The notes beneath the pieces are model-generated. The model was not told the origin of the DNA, ran no database searches, and saw only the letters and a list, made by a program, of their open reading frames with translations. 43,281 nucleotides of DNA, taken from Corynebacterium amycolatum SK46. GTDB taxonomy: Bacteria > Actinomycetota > Actinomycetes > Mycobacteriales > Mycobacteriaceae. The DNA lies in NCBI RefSeq assembly GCF_000173655.1, contig NZ_ABZU01000018.1, forward strand, positions 1 through 43,281, read 5' to 3'. Shown here piece after piece: positions 16,445-24,595 of the stretch. The stretch's first letter is position 1. Every line of letters starts with the position of its first letter. A program made the translations under genes and the position numbers.

Positions 16445-16524
16445 GAGCGGGCCTAAACAGCAGCCGAGTCGTCGTTGGCGCTGTCGCCGTCGTCAAGCGC
16501 GGCAACCAGATCGCGGCGCGCACG
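16444..16524 (-). repeat. Direct repeat of the sigC 3' end (intact copy)
   Basis: Partner of the 81-bp remnant at 13066-13146, in the same orientation and 3,378 bp away. The segment between the two copies is essentially the Asp23/AmaP operon with its promoter region. Confidence 0.85.
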
Positions 16525-17031
16525 GGCGACGCGGGAGCGAATGGTGCCCACACGGCACCCTGCGATTTCCGCGGCCTCCGCGTAGGAGTAACCCAGCACC
16601 TGCGTCAGAATGAGTGCCTCGCGGCGTTCTTCCGGCAGCTGCTCCAGCAGCACGCGGGCGTCGGCGAGCTCTGACCACGACTCGCCAGTCGTAAACTGCT
16701 CGGCAGCGTTTTCTACTTCCACCGCAGACTTCTTCGGGCGCGCCGAATCATGGCGGACCGAATCCACCCACACGCGCCGGGCCAGCGACAACAGCCAGGT
16801 GCGGGCAGAAGAACGCGCCGCAAAACGGGGAAGTGCCCCCATGACACGCAGATACGTCTCCTGCGTTAAATCATCCGCAGCATCAACGCCGCCCAGATGT
16901 GCGACCAGACGCCACACGTCCTTCTGCGTCAGCCGCACAAACTCCGTCAGCGCAGCCTGATCACCGCGACCGGCTTTCAGCGCCAGCTGCGTGATGTATT
17001 CGTCATTAGAGACGAGGCGTGCGGGAGTCAT
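16453..17031 (-). CDS. sigC: ECF RNA polymerase sigma factor SigC
   Basis: A 192-aa group 4 sigma factor. Region 2 includes QKDVWRLVAHLGGVDAADDLTQETYLRVMGALPRF, and SSARTWLLSLARRVWVDSVRH covers regions 2.3-2.4. Region 4 has the helix-turn-helix LTQVLGYSYAEAAEIAGCRVGTIRSRVARAR. The phrasing DDLTQETYLR, ARSSARTWLL and GTIRSRVARAR closely follows M. tuberculosis and corynebacterial SigC. No anti-sigma gene is adjacent. In C. glutamicum SigC has been linked to respiratory-chain genes; here that is only an extrapolation. The last residues DDGDSANDDSAAV are a low-complexity acidic tail that is duplicated 3.4 kb away. No good Shine-Dalgarno precedes the ATG. Confidence 0.9.
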   Translation of the reverse strand: MTPARLVSNDEYITQLALKAGRGDQAALTEFVRLTQKDVWRLVAHLGGVDAADDLTQETYLRVMGALPRFAARSSARTWLLSLARRVWVDSVRHDSARPKKSAVEVENAAEQFTTGESWSELADARVLLEQLPEERREALILTQVLGYSYAEAAEIAGCRVGTIRSRVARARRDLVAALDDGDSANDDSAAV

Positions 17032-17065
17032 GGCAATAGCTTAGCAACTTAAAACCTAAAGATAA

Positions 17066-17124
17066 TTCGCCTGGCTGCACGTGGCCTCACCTGCAAAAAG
17101 CAGGCAGCAACGCAGCCAGGCGAA
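17066..17124 (-). terminator. Strong terminator after the efflux operon, upstream of sigC
   Basis: A perfect 13-bp outer stem TTCGCCTGGCTGC (17066-17078) pairs with 17112-17124, with an inner stem CCTGC-AAAAA-GCAGG (17090-17104). It begins 17 bp past the permease stop on the minus strand. Because sigC is transcribed in the same direction from 17031, the stem separates the two units, leaving only about 35 bp for a separate sigC promoter. Confidence 0.75.
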
Positions 17125-17140
17125 CTAGGGGGCTGAAGTG

Positions 17141-18574
17141 TTAGAAGCGGATGGCGTCGATGGGCTTGACGCGGACTGCGATGGTGGCCGGGATAATACC
17201 CGCCAGCGCGCCCACGAACGTCGCGACCAACACGCCGATTACAGCGGCCGTGACGGGGTAGGCCACGGCACCGGTCTCCAGCGGCAACGCCAGCATCTTA
17301 TCCAGCGGCAGCTGCTTGACCGTGATGATCGATGCAATCACGCCAACCACGCCCGCCACCGTCGTGGCGACAATCGACTCCAAGAACACAGAGATAAAAA
17401 TCCGGCCTGCCGACGCGCCCATTGCGCGACGAATACCAATCTCACGGACACGGTGGCCGATGGTGACAATCGAGACCGTGAGCAGGCCCAACGCGCCAAG
17501 CGCGATCACGATGCCACCGATAATGCCCAGCGCCGTAGTGATGGTGTTATTCATCTCCTGGGAAATCTCCGTGTCCTTCTCCGACAGGGAGGTATTCACC
17601 TTCCAGCTGGGGCCGAGCTCCGCCTGGAAAATGTTGTGCAGCGCCTTCTGGTTCTCCTTCGCGGACTCCTCAGGCGTTGCGACGAGAAGTTGCGGCTCAC
17701 CCACCGGACCCTCGTAGCCGGCATTGAGGAAGGAATCGTAGTGCGTGACAATGCTCGGGGCGTCCCACGATCCGAGGGACTTATACACTCCCACCACGGT
17801 GAAAGTGGTGTTGCCGGTTTCCTTCAAGGTGAAGGTTGGGTGGTCGGCTAGCGCTGGGTTTCCCAGGCTCTCGTAGAACTGGTCGTTGACCACCACGGGG
17901 TTCATCAAGCGCTGGCCATCGGCATCTTCCAAGCGGCGTCCCTGCACGATGGTGCGGGCATAGATATCGAACCAGCCGGGGTCAGCGGCAATCAGCTCGG
18001 GAGTACCTGGCGAAAAACACTCGTAATCATCCGGTGTGCAGTCATCCATATTGTGCTCAGGTGTGGCTGGCTGCATGCGAACTCGCGACCACAAGTTGGC
18101 ATGGGTGGTCTCTACCAGGCGATGCGTGGCAGCGGAAAAAGCGTCGTTGATGGACCCGTCCGGATTGATGACGCTCAAATCGTCCGGTCCGTTTCCGCCG
18201 ACGCCCGCGCCGCCGAAGCTGCCGAAGCTATCGGCCATTGTGCCGGCGCTGCTGTCACCGCCGAAGCCGCCATCGCCGAAGCCGCCGCCATCCTCAGAAC
18301 CGGAACTACCCGCTCCGGCAGTCAACGTGACCGTGCCGGCGATACCCGTGCTCTGCGCGGTTACCGCATCCTGAGAGCTGGTGAGAATATTGCCAAGCGC
18401 AATGACTGTGGTCATCGCCCACACTGCGGCGGCCACACTGACCAGCGACAGCATGATGCGGCCACGGTTAATGCGCAGCTCATGCCACGCTTCCAGCAGA
18501 GCGCCGAGATAAGGCGTTGCTGTATAGAGGAAGGAAGGCCGTGACTTCGATTCTGTTTCTTTATTCGTCGTCAT
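17141..18574 (-). CDS. MacB/FtsX-type ABC transporter permease
   Basis: A 477-aa protein. ATG 18574 is chosen because GAGGAGG lies 7 bases upstream; a longer frame from 18658 would overlap the ATPase gene by about 100 bp and has no such site. A cytoplasmic N-terminus and one membrane helix (RIMLSLVSVAAAVWAMTTVIALGN) come first. A large extracytoplasmic MacB-like domain (about residues 50-350) includes a Gly/Ser/Phe-rich insert (SGSEDGGGFGDGGFGGDSS). Three C-terminal helices carry the FtsX-like IGHRVREIGIRRAMGAS coupling segment, which contacts the ATPase. It overlaps the ATPase gene by 14 bp. Together with the adaptor it forms a mechanotransmission-type exporter; the substrate (peptide, lipid or drug) is unknown. 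Confidence 0.88.
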   Translation of the reverse strand: MTTNKETESKSRPSFLYTATPYLGALLEAWHELRINRGRIMLSLVSVAAAVWAMTTVIALGNILTSSQDAVTAQSTGIAGTVTLTAGAGSSGSEDGGGFGDGGFGGDSSAGTMADSFGSFGGAGVGGNGPDDLSVINPDGSINDAFSAATHRLVETTHANLWSRVRMQPATPEHNMDDCTPDDYECFSPGTPELIAADPGWFDIYARTIVQGRRLEDADGQRLMNPVVVNDQFYESLGNPALADHPTFTLKETGNTTFTVVGVYKSLGSWDAPSIVTHYDSFLNAGYEGPVGEPQLLVATPEESAKENQKALHNIFQAELGPSWKVNTSLSEKDTEISQEMNNTITTALGIIGGIVIALGALGLLTVSIVTIGHRVREIGIRRAMGASAGRIFISVFLESIVATTVAGVVGVIASIITVKQLPLDKMLALPLETGAVAYPVTAAVIGVLVATFVGALAGIIPATIAVRVKPIDAIRF

Positions 18575-19298
18575 CAGCAACCTCCTCGAAGCCGTGCATA
18601 GCGTTGGCGGCAGATAGCAGGACGGAGTCGGCGTGCAACTGACCGTCGCGAAGCTCAAGTGCCCGATCGCCGCGCTCGGCGACCTCTAAATCGTGCGTAA
18701 TCACAATCAGCGCAGCATTGTTTTCCGTGGCGACTTCTTCGAGCAGATCCATGACGATCTTGCCGGTGTCGACATCGAGCGCACCAGTGGGCTCATCGGC
18801 AAGAATGAGCTGCGGTTGGCGCACGAGCGCACGGGCAATCGCCACACGCTGCTGTTCACCACCGGAAAGCTGCGAGGGCGTGGCCTCTAGACGATCGCCC
18901 AGACCGACGCGCTCCAGCATCGCGGCGGCGAGCTCGGTGCGATTCCAGAACTTCTCGCCCCGGTCGTACATCAGCGGAACCTCAACGTTTTCCAGCGTGG
19001 TGCGGGAAGGGAAGAGGTTGAACTGCTGGAAGACGAATCCCAAATTATCGCCCCGGAGCGCAGCGCGTTTCCTGTCTGACAAGGTGGAAATATCGGTGCC
19101 GTTGAACGTGTACGTGCCAGAATCCGGCAAATCGAGCATGCCAATGATGTTCAGCAGCGTTGACTTACCCGAACCGGACTGGCCGACAATGCTGAGGTGC
19201 TCACCACGTGGCACTTCGAGGTCGATGCCTTTCAAAATAGGCAGCTCCTCGCCGTTGGGCAGCGTCACTGTTCGAGTGACTGCGGTCAAACTAAGCAT
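18561..19298 (-). CDS. MacB/LolD-type ABC transporter ATP-binding protein
   Basis: A 245-aa nucleotide-binding subunit with Walker A GQSGSGKST, Q-loop FVFQQFNLFPSRT, signature LSGGEQQRVAIARAL, Walker B LILADEPTGALD and the H-loop VITHDLEVA. The DEPTGALD and NLFPSRT wording is typical of the MacB/LolD export family. A hydrophilic C-terminal extension of about 25 residues follows. It starts 9 bp after the adaptor stop and overlaps the permease, so the three genes form one operon. Confidence 0.93.
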   Translation of the reverse strand: MLSLTAVTRTVTLPNGEELPILKGIDLEVPRGEHLSIVGQSGSGKSTLLNIIGMLDLPDSGTYTFNGTDISTLSDRKRAALRGDNLGFVFQQFNLFPSRTTLENVEVPLMYDRGEKFWNRTELAAAMLERVGLGDRLEATPSQLSGGEQQRVAIARALVRQPQLILADEPTGALDVDTGKIVMDLLEEVATENNAALIVITHDLEVAERGDRALELRDGQLHADSVLLSAANAMHGFEEVADDDE

Positions 19299-19307
19299 GG
19301 CGCGGGC

Positions 19308-20423
19308 CTACTTTTCAGAGCCAGCGTCATCGCCGGACTCATCGAAGCCAGTGTCACTGCCATCACCAGCGCCGGTGCCAGTGCCGTCGCCGCTGCCGTC
19401 GCCAGCGAACTCGTTCTTGTAGGAAGGCACGTACTCCAAAACCTGCTGGCCTTCCTTCAGACCACGCTTGATTTCAATGAAAGTGCCATCATTGGCGCCC
19501 AGCTCGACCTTGATCTTGGTGGGCTTGCCGCCATCCTTAGCTGGAGCGTAGACAACACCTTCGCGGAAGCGTCCCTCCACGGCGGTCACTGGCAGTGCTG
19601 GAACCTCCGAGGTCGTGCCGCTGCCAAGAATCAGCGTTGCGGGAACACCTTCGTAGACGGTCTGATCTGCGGGAATATCGCAGCGCAGCTGTGGGCCGCC
19701 CGAGGAATTACCGGCAGCGGCGGCACCCATGCCAGCGCCGTCTCCGGCACCAGCGCCAGCGCCTTGCGAGCCCGCGCCACTTCCCGTGACCGTCTTCACC
19801 GAATCACACAAAAACGGTGCCGGGCCATCGGTGATAGCGAGGCGGCCATTGTTAATCGAGTCTCCCAGCGTGTACAGCTGGCTCGGCTTGATAGGTGCTA
19901 CGGCGTGGAAGCTATTCGGCGAAATGGTGCCAATTTCCTGGCCAATCTCGACCGTCTGGCCAATGACGATATCCCACTGCACAGTGCCAGAAGCCTTAGC
20001 GGTGATGTTGCCCCAGGTTACGGTGGTTTCGGGCACAGCGGCTGCGGCGCTTTCATCATCGGAATCCGCGCCGCCGGAGGTGCTGGCAGTCTCGGACACC
20101 GAGGTCTTCTTCACTTGGAGCAGGTTTTGCCCCTCTACGGCGTTGCCACCGCTGTTGACAAAGGCGTCAGTGATTTCACCAGACGCGTTGGCGCGGATCA
20201 CCGTGGGCTCATCCGGGACGATGGTGGCAGACAGCTTCTGCGTGTTATTGATCCGCTGAGGGGATAGCTCCGTGGTGGGTTGGGAGAAATCACCGGTTGC
20301 TTGCGCATAGTCCTCGTCGTTAGCGGGGAAGAATGCGATCTTGAGAAGCGCAATGGTCGCCAGCAACGCCAGCGTGTACTTGAAGATTGTGAGCGCTTTT
20401 GCGCCCCTCCCTTGTTTTTTCAT
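19308..20423 (-). CDS. Membrane-anchored HlyD/MacA-like efflux adaptor
   Basis: A 371-aa protein with an N-terminal signal-anchor (KYTLALLATIALLKIAFF) and an extracytoplasmic domain. Beta-barrel/lipoyl-type strands (TVIRANASGEITDAFVNSGGNAVEGQNLLQV; ITAKASGTVQWDIVIGQTVEIGQEIGTI) match the half-lipoyl motifs of membrane-fusion adaptors. A Gly/Ala-rich low-complexity stretch (about residues 215-245) and a Gly/Asp/Ser-rich tail are notable. It is first in the operon with the MacB-like ATPase and permease. In Gram-positive actinobacteria such adaptors work without an outer-membrane TolC. Confidence 0.83.
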   Translation of the reverse strand: MKKQGRGAKALTIFKYTLALLATIALLKIAFFPANDEDYAQATGDFSQPTTELSPQRINNTQKLSATIVPDEPTVIRANASGEITDAFVNSGGNAVEGQNLLQVKKTSVSETASTSGGADSDDESAAAAVPETTVTWGNITAKASGTVQWDIVIGQTVEIGQEIGTISPNSFHAVAPIKPSQLYTLGDSINNGRLAITDGPAPFLCDSVKTVTGSGAGSQGAGAGAGDGAGMGAAAAGNSSGGPQLRCDIPADQTVYEGVPATLILGSGTTSEVPALPVTAVEGRFREGVVYAPAKDGGKPTKIKVELGANDGTFIEIKRGLKEGQQVLEYVPSYKNEFAGDGSGDGTGTGAGDGSDTGFDESGDDAGSEK

Positions 20424-20786
20424 GTCTGCAGAAGTATCCGATCAAAATCCAAATTGACAGCGTGGTACGCGAAAAATCCTACCCTCAACGCCTGCGGGCA
20501 GTGGTAGTGCTGGCTATACCTTTTATTCACTGCTGATAGGTATTGCTTGAAAGCGCAGTAAGTGCTTTTCGACGGTCATTGTGTGTGGTTTTCCTTGGGG
20601 AAATCTGTCCTTTTTGGGGTCGGTTGTTTGTCGCCGATACAGCGAACCTAATCGGACTAATAATTAAGTCCACATATCAATCGCGGGCAACTAATAGGAA
20701 AAAAGGTGAAACTTCGTGTAGGGTGGAAAACGTCAGGGCATGTTGTGACTGTCATCTAGCCCTTGTCTTTAGGAGGAAACGCCCCC
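20424..20786. other. Divergent promoter region between efflux operon and catalase
   Basis: 363 bp without a gene. It is AT-richer than its surroundings and must hold promoters for both directions. TTGTGACTG (20740-20748), about 40 bp before the catalase start, resembles half of a CRP-type site. No OxyR, DtxR or Fur-type operator is clear enough to claim. Confidence 0.5.
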
Positions 20787-22316
20787 ATGTCGATTCTCTA
20801 TGAAGGCTCCAATGGTCCGACCACTCGTCTCAACGGTGCGCCGGTTCCTACAGAGCAGCACTCGCAAACCAATGGCCTACAGGGAGGTATTAACCTCCAC
20901 GACGTCCACCTGCTGGAAAAACTCGCGCACTTCAACCGTGAGCGCATTCCGGAGCGCGTTGTTCACGCTAAGGGTGCAGGTGCTTTCGGTGAGCTGACCG
21001 TCACCGAGGACGTCTCCAAGTACACCAAGGCTGCCGTCTTCCAGCCGAACACTGTCACTCCGATGCTGGCGCGATTCTCCACTGTCGCTGGTGAGCAGGG
21101 CTCCCCGGATGGTTGGCGTGACGTGCGTGGCTTTTCGCTGAAGTTCTATACCGAAGAGGGCAACCTCGACATCGTGGGCAACAACACTCCAGTGTTCTTT
21201 ATCCGCGATGGCATTAAGTTCCCGGACTTCATCCACTCTCAGAAGCGCCTGCCGGATACGGGTCTGCGCGATGCCAATATGCAGTGGGATTTCTGGACTG
21301 CCTCTCCGGAGTCCGCTCACCAGGTCACGTACTTGATGGGTGACCGTGGTATTCCGAAGGACTTCCGTCATATGGACGGCTTCGGTTCCCACACCTACCA
21401 GTGGATTAACGCTGAAGGTGAGCGTTTCTGGGTTAAGTACCACTTTAAGACTCGCCAGGGCTGGGACTTCCTGACGGATGATGAGGCCGCTGAGCTGGTA
21501 GGCGAAAACACCGACCATGCTCGCCAGGATCTCTTCGAGGCGATTGAGCGCGGCGACTACCCAACCTGGGACGTCAAGGTGCAGATTATGCCTTACGACG
21601 AGGCCGCCAGCTACAAGGTGAACCCGTTCGACCTGACCAAGACCTGGTCGCAGAAGGACTACCCGCTGATTCCGGTCGGTCACTTCACCCTGAACCGCAA
21701 TCCGGGCAACTTCTTTGCCGAGATTGAGCAGGCCGCATTCGCGCCGTCGAATACCGTCCCGGGTGTTGGCTTCTCCCCGGATAAGATGCTGCTGGCTCGT
21801 GTGTTCTCCTACGCTGATGCGCACCGCTACCGTCTTGGTGTCAACCATGACCAGCTGCCGGTGAACCAGCCGCGCTGCCCAGTGAATTCCTTCTCGCAGG
21901 ATGGCTACGGCACCTACCACTACGCGGACCCGAACCTGCCGGTTCATGGCTCCAACGCCACCGGACGCGGCCCGGAGGCCGATACAGCGGCTGCCGCCAA
22001 GGCCGCTGGCTGCCCAGTGCACTCCGGTCACGCGGGCCAGGTTGACGCTGGCACCTTTGGCCAGTGGGAAAGCGTGGGCGAAGAGTTCTACGCCGGAGCG
22101 TACGTCCAGCACCCCGAGGATGATGACTTCTCGCAGGCAGGCGACCTTGTTCGCAACGTGATGGACGATGCCGAGCGCGATCGCTTGGCAGACAACATCG
22201 TCGGTGCCATGCAGGGCGTTTCCCCAGAGGTGGAGCAGCGTGTCTACCAGTACTGGACCAACGTTGATTCCTGGCTCGGTGCTGAGGTGGAAAAGCGCTT
22301 CAAGGCAACGAAGTAA
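20787..22316 (+). CDS. katA: Monofunctional haem catalase
   Basis: A 509-aa small-subunit catalase. ATG 20787 is preferred over TTG 20763, because AGGAGG at 20771-20776 is placed for the ATG. Distal His60 ([10 protein letters not shown]), distal Asn132/133 ([14 protein letters not shown]) and the proximal haem ligand Tyr342 ([14 protein letters not shown]) are all present. The segment [21 protein letters not shown] is the usual access-channel region. It converts hydrogen peroxide to water and oxygen in the cytoplasm. A Cys-containing, Ala-rich linker ([14 protein letters not shown]) replaces the usual sequence after the haem-binding helices. The gene stands alone, followed by two hairpins. 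Confidence 0.96.
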   Translation: MSILYEGSNGPTTRLNGAPVPTEQHSQTNGLQGGINLHDVHLLEKLAHFNRERIPERVVHAKGAGAFGELTVTEDVSKYTKAAVFQPNTVTPMLARFSTVAGEQGSPDGWRDVRGFSLKFYTEEGNLDIVGNNTPVFFIRDGIKFPDFIHSQKRLPDTGLRDANMQWDFWTASPESAHQVTYLMGDRGIPKDFRHMDGFGSHTYQWINAEGERFWVKYHFKTRQGWDFLTDDEAAELVGENTDHARQDLFEAIERGDYPTWDVKVQIMPYDEAASYKVNPFDLTKTWSQKDYPLIPVGHFTLNRNPGNFFAEIEQAAFAPSNTVPGVGFSPDKMLLARVFSYADAHRYRLGVNHDQLPVNQPRCPVNSFSQDGYGTYHYADPNLPVHGSNATGRGPEADTAAAAKAAGCPVHSGHAGQVDAGTFGQWESVGEEFYAGAYVQHPEDDDFSQAGDLVRNVMDDAERDRLADNIVGAMQGVSPEVEQRVYQYWTNVDSWLGAEVEKRFKATK

Positions 22317-22330
22317 AGCAATGAAGTAAG
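22305..22330 (+). repeat. 13-bp tandem duplication across the catalase stop codon
   Basis: GCAACGAAGTAAA (22305-22317) is followed directly by GCAATGAAGTAAG (22318-22330), two mismatches in 13. The first copy contains the true stop TAA at 22314-22316. Confidence 0.7.
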
Positions 22331-22334
22331 GCAG

Positions 22335-22386
22335 CCGCGTGGGGCTGTGCAGTAAAACCGCAGAGTAGAGCTGCACAGTCACGCGG
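22335..22386 (+). terminator. First hairpin after catalase
   Basis: Two co-axial stems: CCGCGTG (22335-22341) with CACGCGG (22380-22386), and CTGTGCAG (22345-22352) with CTGCACAG (22371-22378). No T tract follows. Confidence 0.55.
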
Positions 22387-22405
22387 TAGGTCAAAGTAAA
22401 TAGAA

Positions 22406-22452
22406 AAGCGTTAGCCCTGCAGATGGTTTGACCAGCTGCAGGGCTAACGCTT
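22406..22452 (+). terminator. Second hairpin (terminator) after catalase
   Basis: A perfect 17-bp inverted repeat: AAGCGTTAGCCCTGCAG (22406-22422) and 22436-22452, followed by ATTTAAAAA. It also serves the convergent gene ending at 22554. Confidence 0.75.
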
Positions 22453-22553
22453 ATTTAAAAATTCTGTCTGTGCATGACAGCCACGGGCTTGGTGGTTGCC
22501 TGCACGCCGACCCGGTTTGGGCGGCTAAGGAACAACCCTAAGTGTGAGCTGTT

Positions 22554-22901
22554 TTAGGCTCCGATGCCCGGCAGGCTTGGGGAGCCGTTGAAAAGCGACT
22601 TCGGAGCAGCTGTAGCCTCGTCAGCCTCTTCGGCGGACTCGGACGCCTCTCGACCCTGTTCGGCAGCGTCGGAGACACTATCAGCCTCGACGCCGGTGAC
22701 GTGAGTGGAGTTGTCATTCTTCGTGGACTGATCGTTCGTGATGTTGATGTCCATGAAGTCGCGGCCGAACGGAGCGTTCCAGTCACCGGTTTCTAGCAAG
22801 GTCAGATCACCATCGATGGTCGGGTTAATCTCGACGGTGACGTTGACGGTCGGGCCGGAAGGCATTGCTTCCAGAACCTCAACGATAGGAGTGACGTCCA
22901 T
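22554..22901 (-). CDS. Small acidic protein of unknown function, paralogue of the next gene
   Basis: A 115-aa protein with AAAGGA nine bases before ATG 22901. No signal peptide, transmembrane segment or cysteine. The N-terminal two-thirds match the neighbour at 23041-23349: a short helix (IVEVLEAMP against IATILEALP), a variable strand region, and a conserved block PFGRDFMDINITNDQST against PFGNDFLDISVTDDHST. The last 40 residues are an acidic Glu/Ala helix ending in SLPGIGA. I do not recognise the family. The paired arrangement suggests tandem duplication and possibly a two-subunit assembly. Confidence 0.7.
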   Translation of the reverse strand: MDVTPIVEVLEAMPSGPTVNVTVEINPTIDGDLTLLETGDWNAPFGRDFMDINITNDQSTKNDNSTHVTGVEADSVSDAAEQGREASESAEEADEATAAPKSLFNGSPSLPGIGA

Positions 22902-22954
22902 TTTTGGTGTTCCTTTAGACAGTAACGAAATGAAGAATATCGGTTTTAACTGAA

Positions 22955-22994
22955 CAATAAACCGCAGTCTTTATTAGAGACTCGCGGTTTATTG
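22955..22994 (-). terminator. Hairpin between the two acidic-protein genes
   Basis: CAATAAACCGC (22955-22965) pairs with GCGGTTTATTG (22984-22994), extended inside by GTCT/AGAC with small bulges. It lies 47 bp past the stop of the upstream gene and before the start of the downstream one, so it probably attenuates or ends the first transcript. Confidence 0.6.
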
Positions 22995-23040
22995 TGTCAA
23001 GGATTGGCGGAGCTATTGTCCTGCCATGAAGCCCGGGAGC

Positions 23041-23349
23041 TTACTTGCCTGGGTTAACGCCAATGTTCGGGTTCAGGAAATCGAACTGACGCTGGTCGTT
23101 CTGTTCAACGGTGGTCTCCGGGTTCAGGAAGTCGGAGACGGTGACGTCGTGGGAGTCGGTGGTGGAGTGGTCGTCGGTGACGGAGATGTCCAGGAAGTCG
23201 TTACCGAACGGCAGGTTCAGGTCGCCACCAACGTTGGCGAAGTTGACGTCGTTGCCAGCCAGCTGCTCGAAAGCCGGCAGCGGGCTCTCGACGGTGACTG
23301 CCGGAAGAGCTTCGAGGATGGTTGCGATATCTTCTGCGGAGCAGGACAT
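23041..23349 (-). CDS. Small acidic protein of unknown function, paralogue of the previous gene
   Basis: A 102-aa protein. ATG 23349 is preferred because AAGGA lies 8 bases upstream; a frame to 23442 has no ribosome site. It is acidic, with no signal peptide or membrane segment. It shares the PFGxDFxDIxxTxDxST block and an N-terminal helix with its neighbour, but its C-terminus differs: DFLNPETTVEQNDQRQFDFLNPNIGVNPG, with two DFLNP repeats. An N-terminal Cys (MSCSAED) is not a lipobox. Function unknown. Confidence 0.7.
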   Translation of the reverse strand: MSCSAEDIATILEALPAVTVESPLPAFEQLAGNDVNFANVGGDLNLPFGNDFLDISVTDDHSTTDSHDVTVSDFLNPETTVEQNDQRQFDFLNPNIGVNPGK

Positions 23350-23938
23350 GAGAAAATCCTTAGGTTCTCGGGGGTAAAGATTTTGAGTCGCTCTTGGCGA
23401 ACTCACAGAAATTAAGTTAACCGATGGGGCAAGGGGCTGCAATGAAAAAATAGGTGGCTCGGTCCGCCTCCGGTCGGTTGCGGCCCCTAAAGAACGCTCA
23501 AATCCATCTAAAAATTTTGGAAAGTGGGCGGTTTTGAGTCGGTCGGGACGAACCCGGTCTCTGCCTGAATATCGGATGACAAAAGTGTTGTTTTCCTTAT
23601 ATTTACCGGGATTGCATTGATTGTTTTGTTCTTGGTGTCACAAAGGTGCAGGCAAACGGCGAATTCATCAAAAATGATAACCAAGGGCAACCTAACTAAG
23701 GGAAACCAAGGGTTAGTTAACGGCGAAAACTGCCACTCAATTTAGGGGCATAAACGGGGTTAACGAGCGACTCATATCCCATGAGAGGTACATCACATTG
23801 TGGGAGGCCAAAAGTGTGGGGAAAAATACCCCCTTTTGGGTAGGGTGGGTGGCCCAAAGGGGGTCTTGGAGAGCACTGAGAGGCTGCTCTGAAACCGGCC
23901 GGAAGCGGCGTATGCGGGGACGCTTCCCGTGCCGCTAG
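23350..23938. other. Intergenic region between acidic-protein pair and antiporter operon
   Basis: About 590 bp. The right end holds the antiporter terminator (23829-23863). The rest is AT-rich with a GGTTAGTTAAC/CCTAACTA partial inverted repeat near 23690-23722. A 60-codon minus-strand frame at 23508-23690 lacks a ribosome site and is probably spurious. The promoter of the 23349 gene should lie in 23350-23450. Confidence 0.5.
23829..23863 (-). terminator. Intrinsic terminator of the Mnh antiporter operon
   Basis: CCCCCTTTTGGG (23829-23840) pairs with CCCAAAGGGGG (23853-23863) with one bulged T. On the minus strand the stem is followed by TATTTTT. It lies 76 bp past the mnhG stop. A second stem GGAAGCG/CGCTTCC at 23901-23927 precedes it. 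Confidence 0.75.
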
Positions 23939-24280
23939 CTACCGCTCCGGCACGTAGTCCTCAGCGGAGCCATCACGGGCACCCAGCACCGCGCGTCCAA
24001 GTACCTCGGAGGCGACAGTAGCGACGACCAGGACAGCAACAATGGCCAGAATGGCAGTAAGTGTCTTTCCCCACGTCAGATCGCCCTGGTCGGCCTCTAG
24101 GATCAAGTTGGCAATCACCAGTGCGGGGATGCCCACCATGATTCCGGCTGAAAGCTGGTTCAACCGGCTCAGGGCATCTTTAGAGCGCCACATGGCCACG
24201 CCCGCCAGGAGCAGGTACAAAGATCCGCCAATGACCAGCACGGCAAACAATATAGTTACAAGAATTGAAGCGATACTCAT
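23939..24280 (-). CDS. mnhG: Mrp/Mnh Na+/H+ antiporter subunit G
   Basis: 113 aa with three hydrophobic segments: SILVTILFAVLVIGGSLYLLLAGVAMWR, SAGIMVGIPALVIANLIL, and TLTAILAIVAVLVVATVASEVLGRA. The pattern is typical of MnhG, and the charged WRSKDALSRLNQ loop after the first helix corresponds to the family's conserved region. It is the last gene of the operon, 24 bp after mnhF. Mrp complexes exchange Na+ (or other cations) for H+ and need all subunits. Confidence 0.88.
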   Translation of the reverse strand: MSIASILVTILFAVLVIGGSLYLLLAGVAMWRSKDALSRLNQLSAGIMVGIPALVIANLILEADQGDLTWGKTLTAILAIVAVLVVATVASEVLGRAVLGARDGSAEDYVPER

Positions 24281-24304
24281 ATTGCGATTCGTCCTTAATC
24301 GGTC

Positions 24305-24595
24305 TTAGCGGCGGCCACGGGAAATAACTCGGGCCAGGCCCACGGTCGACAAAATGCCAAGCAAGCCCGCCAGCATTGCAATATCGAAAGTGATGGCCGT
24401 AGTCCGCAGCATGGCAGTTGTGAGGAACACTCCCACCATGGGGTAGAAGGCAGCGTCGGAAAGCACTGCGCGTGAGACATTGCCCTTGACCCGGAAGATC
24501 AGCACCACGCCCACAAGCAGCGCCACTGAACATAGAGCAATGCCAATGCCACTGATTACCTGTACTGCGGTGGGATCGATCAATGTGTCATTCAT
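24305..24595 (-). CDS. mnhF: Mrp/Mnh Na+/H+ antiporter subunit F
   Basis: 96 aa with three transmembrane helices; RAVLSDAAFYPMVGVFLTTAM matches the conserved MnhF region R-x-V-x-x-D between the first two helices. ATG overlaps the mnhE stop by 4 bp (ATGA), indicating coupled translation. It is a small membrane subunit of the heteromeric cation/proton antiporter. Confidence 0.87.
   Translation of the reverse strand: MNDTLIDPTAVQVISGIGIALCSVALLVGVVLIFRVKGNVSRAVLSDAAFYPMVGVFLTTAMLRTTAITFDIAMLAGLLGILSTVGLARVISRGRR

Noticed and set aside
20645..20690. A DtxR iron box between the efflux and catalase genes
   Set aside because: CCTAATCGGACTAAT shows only scattered agreement with the DtxR consensus.
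20740..20760. A GlxR site in front of catalase
   Set aside because: Only one half-site (TGTGA) is good; the second half has too many mismatches.
20877..22394. A 505-codon minus-strand frame opposite catalase
   Set aside because: Catalase is complete with all active-site residues; the opposite frame shows no domain.
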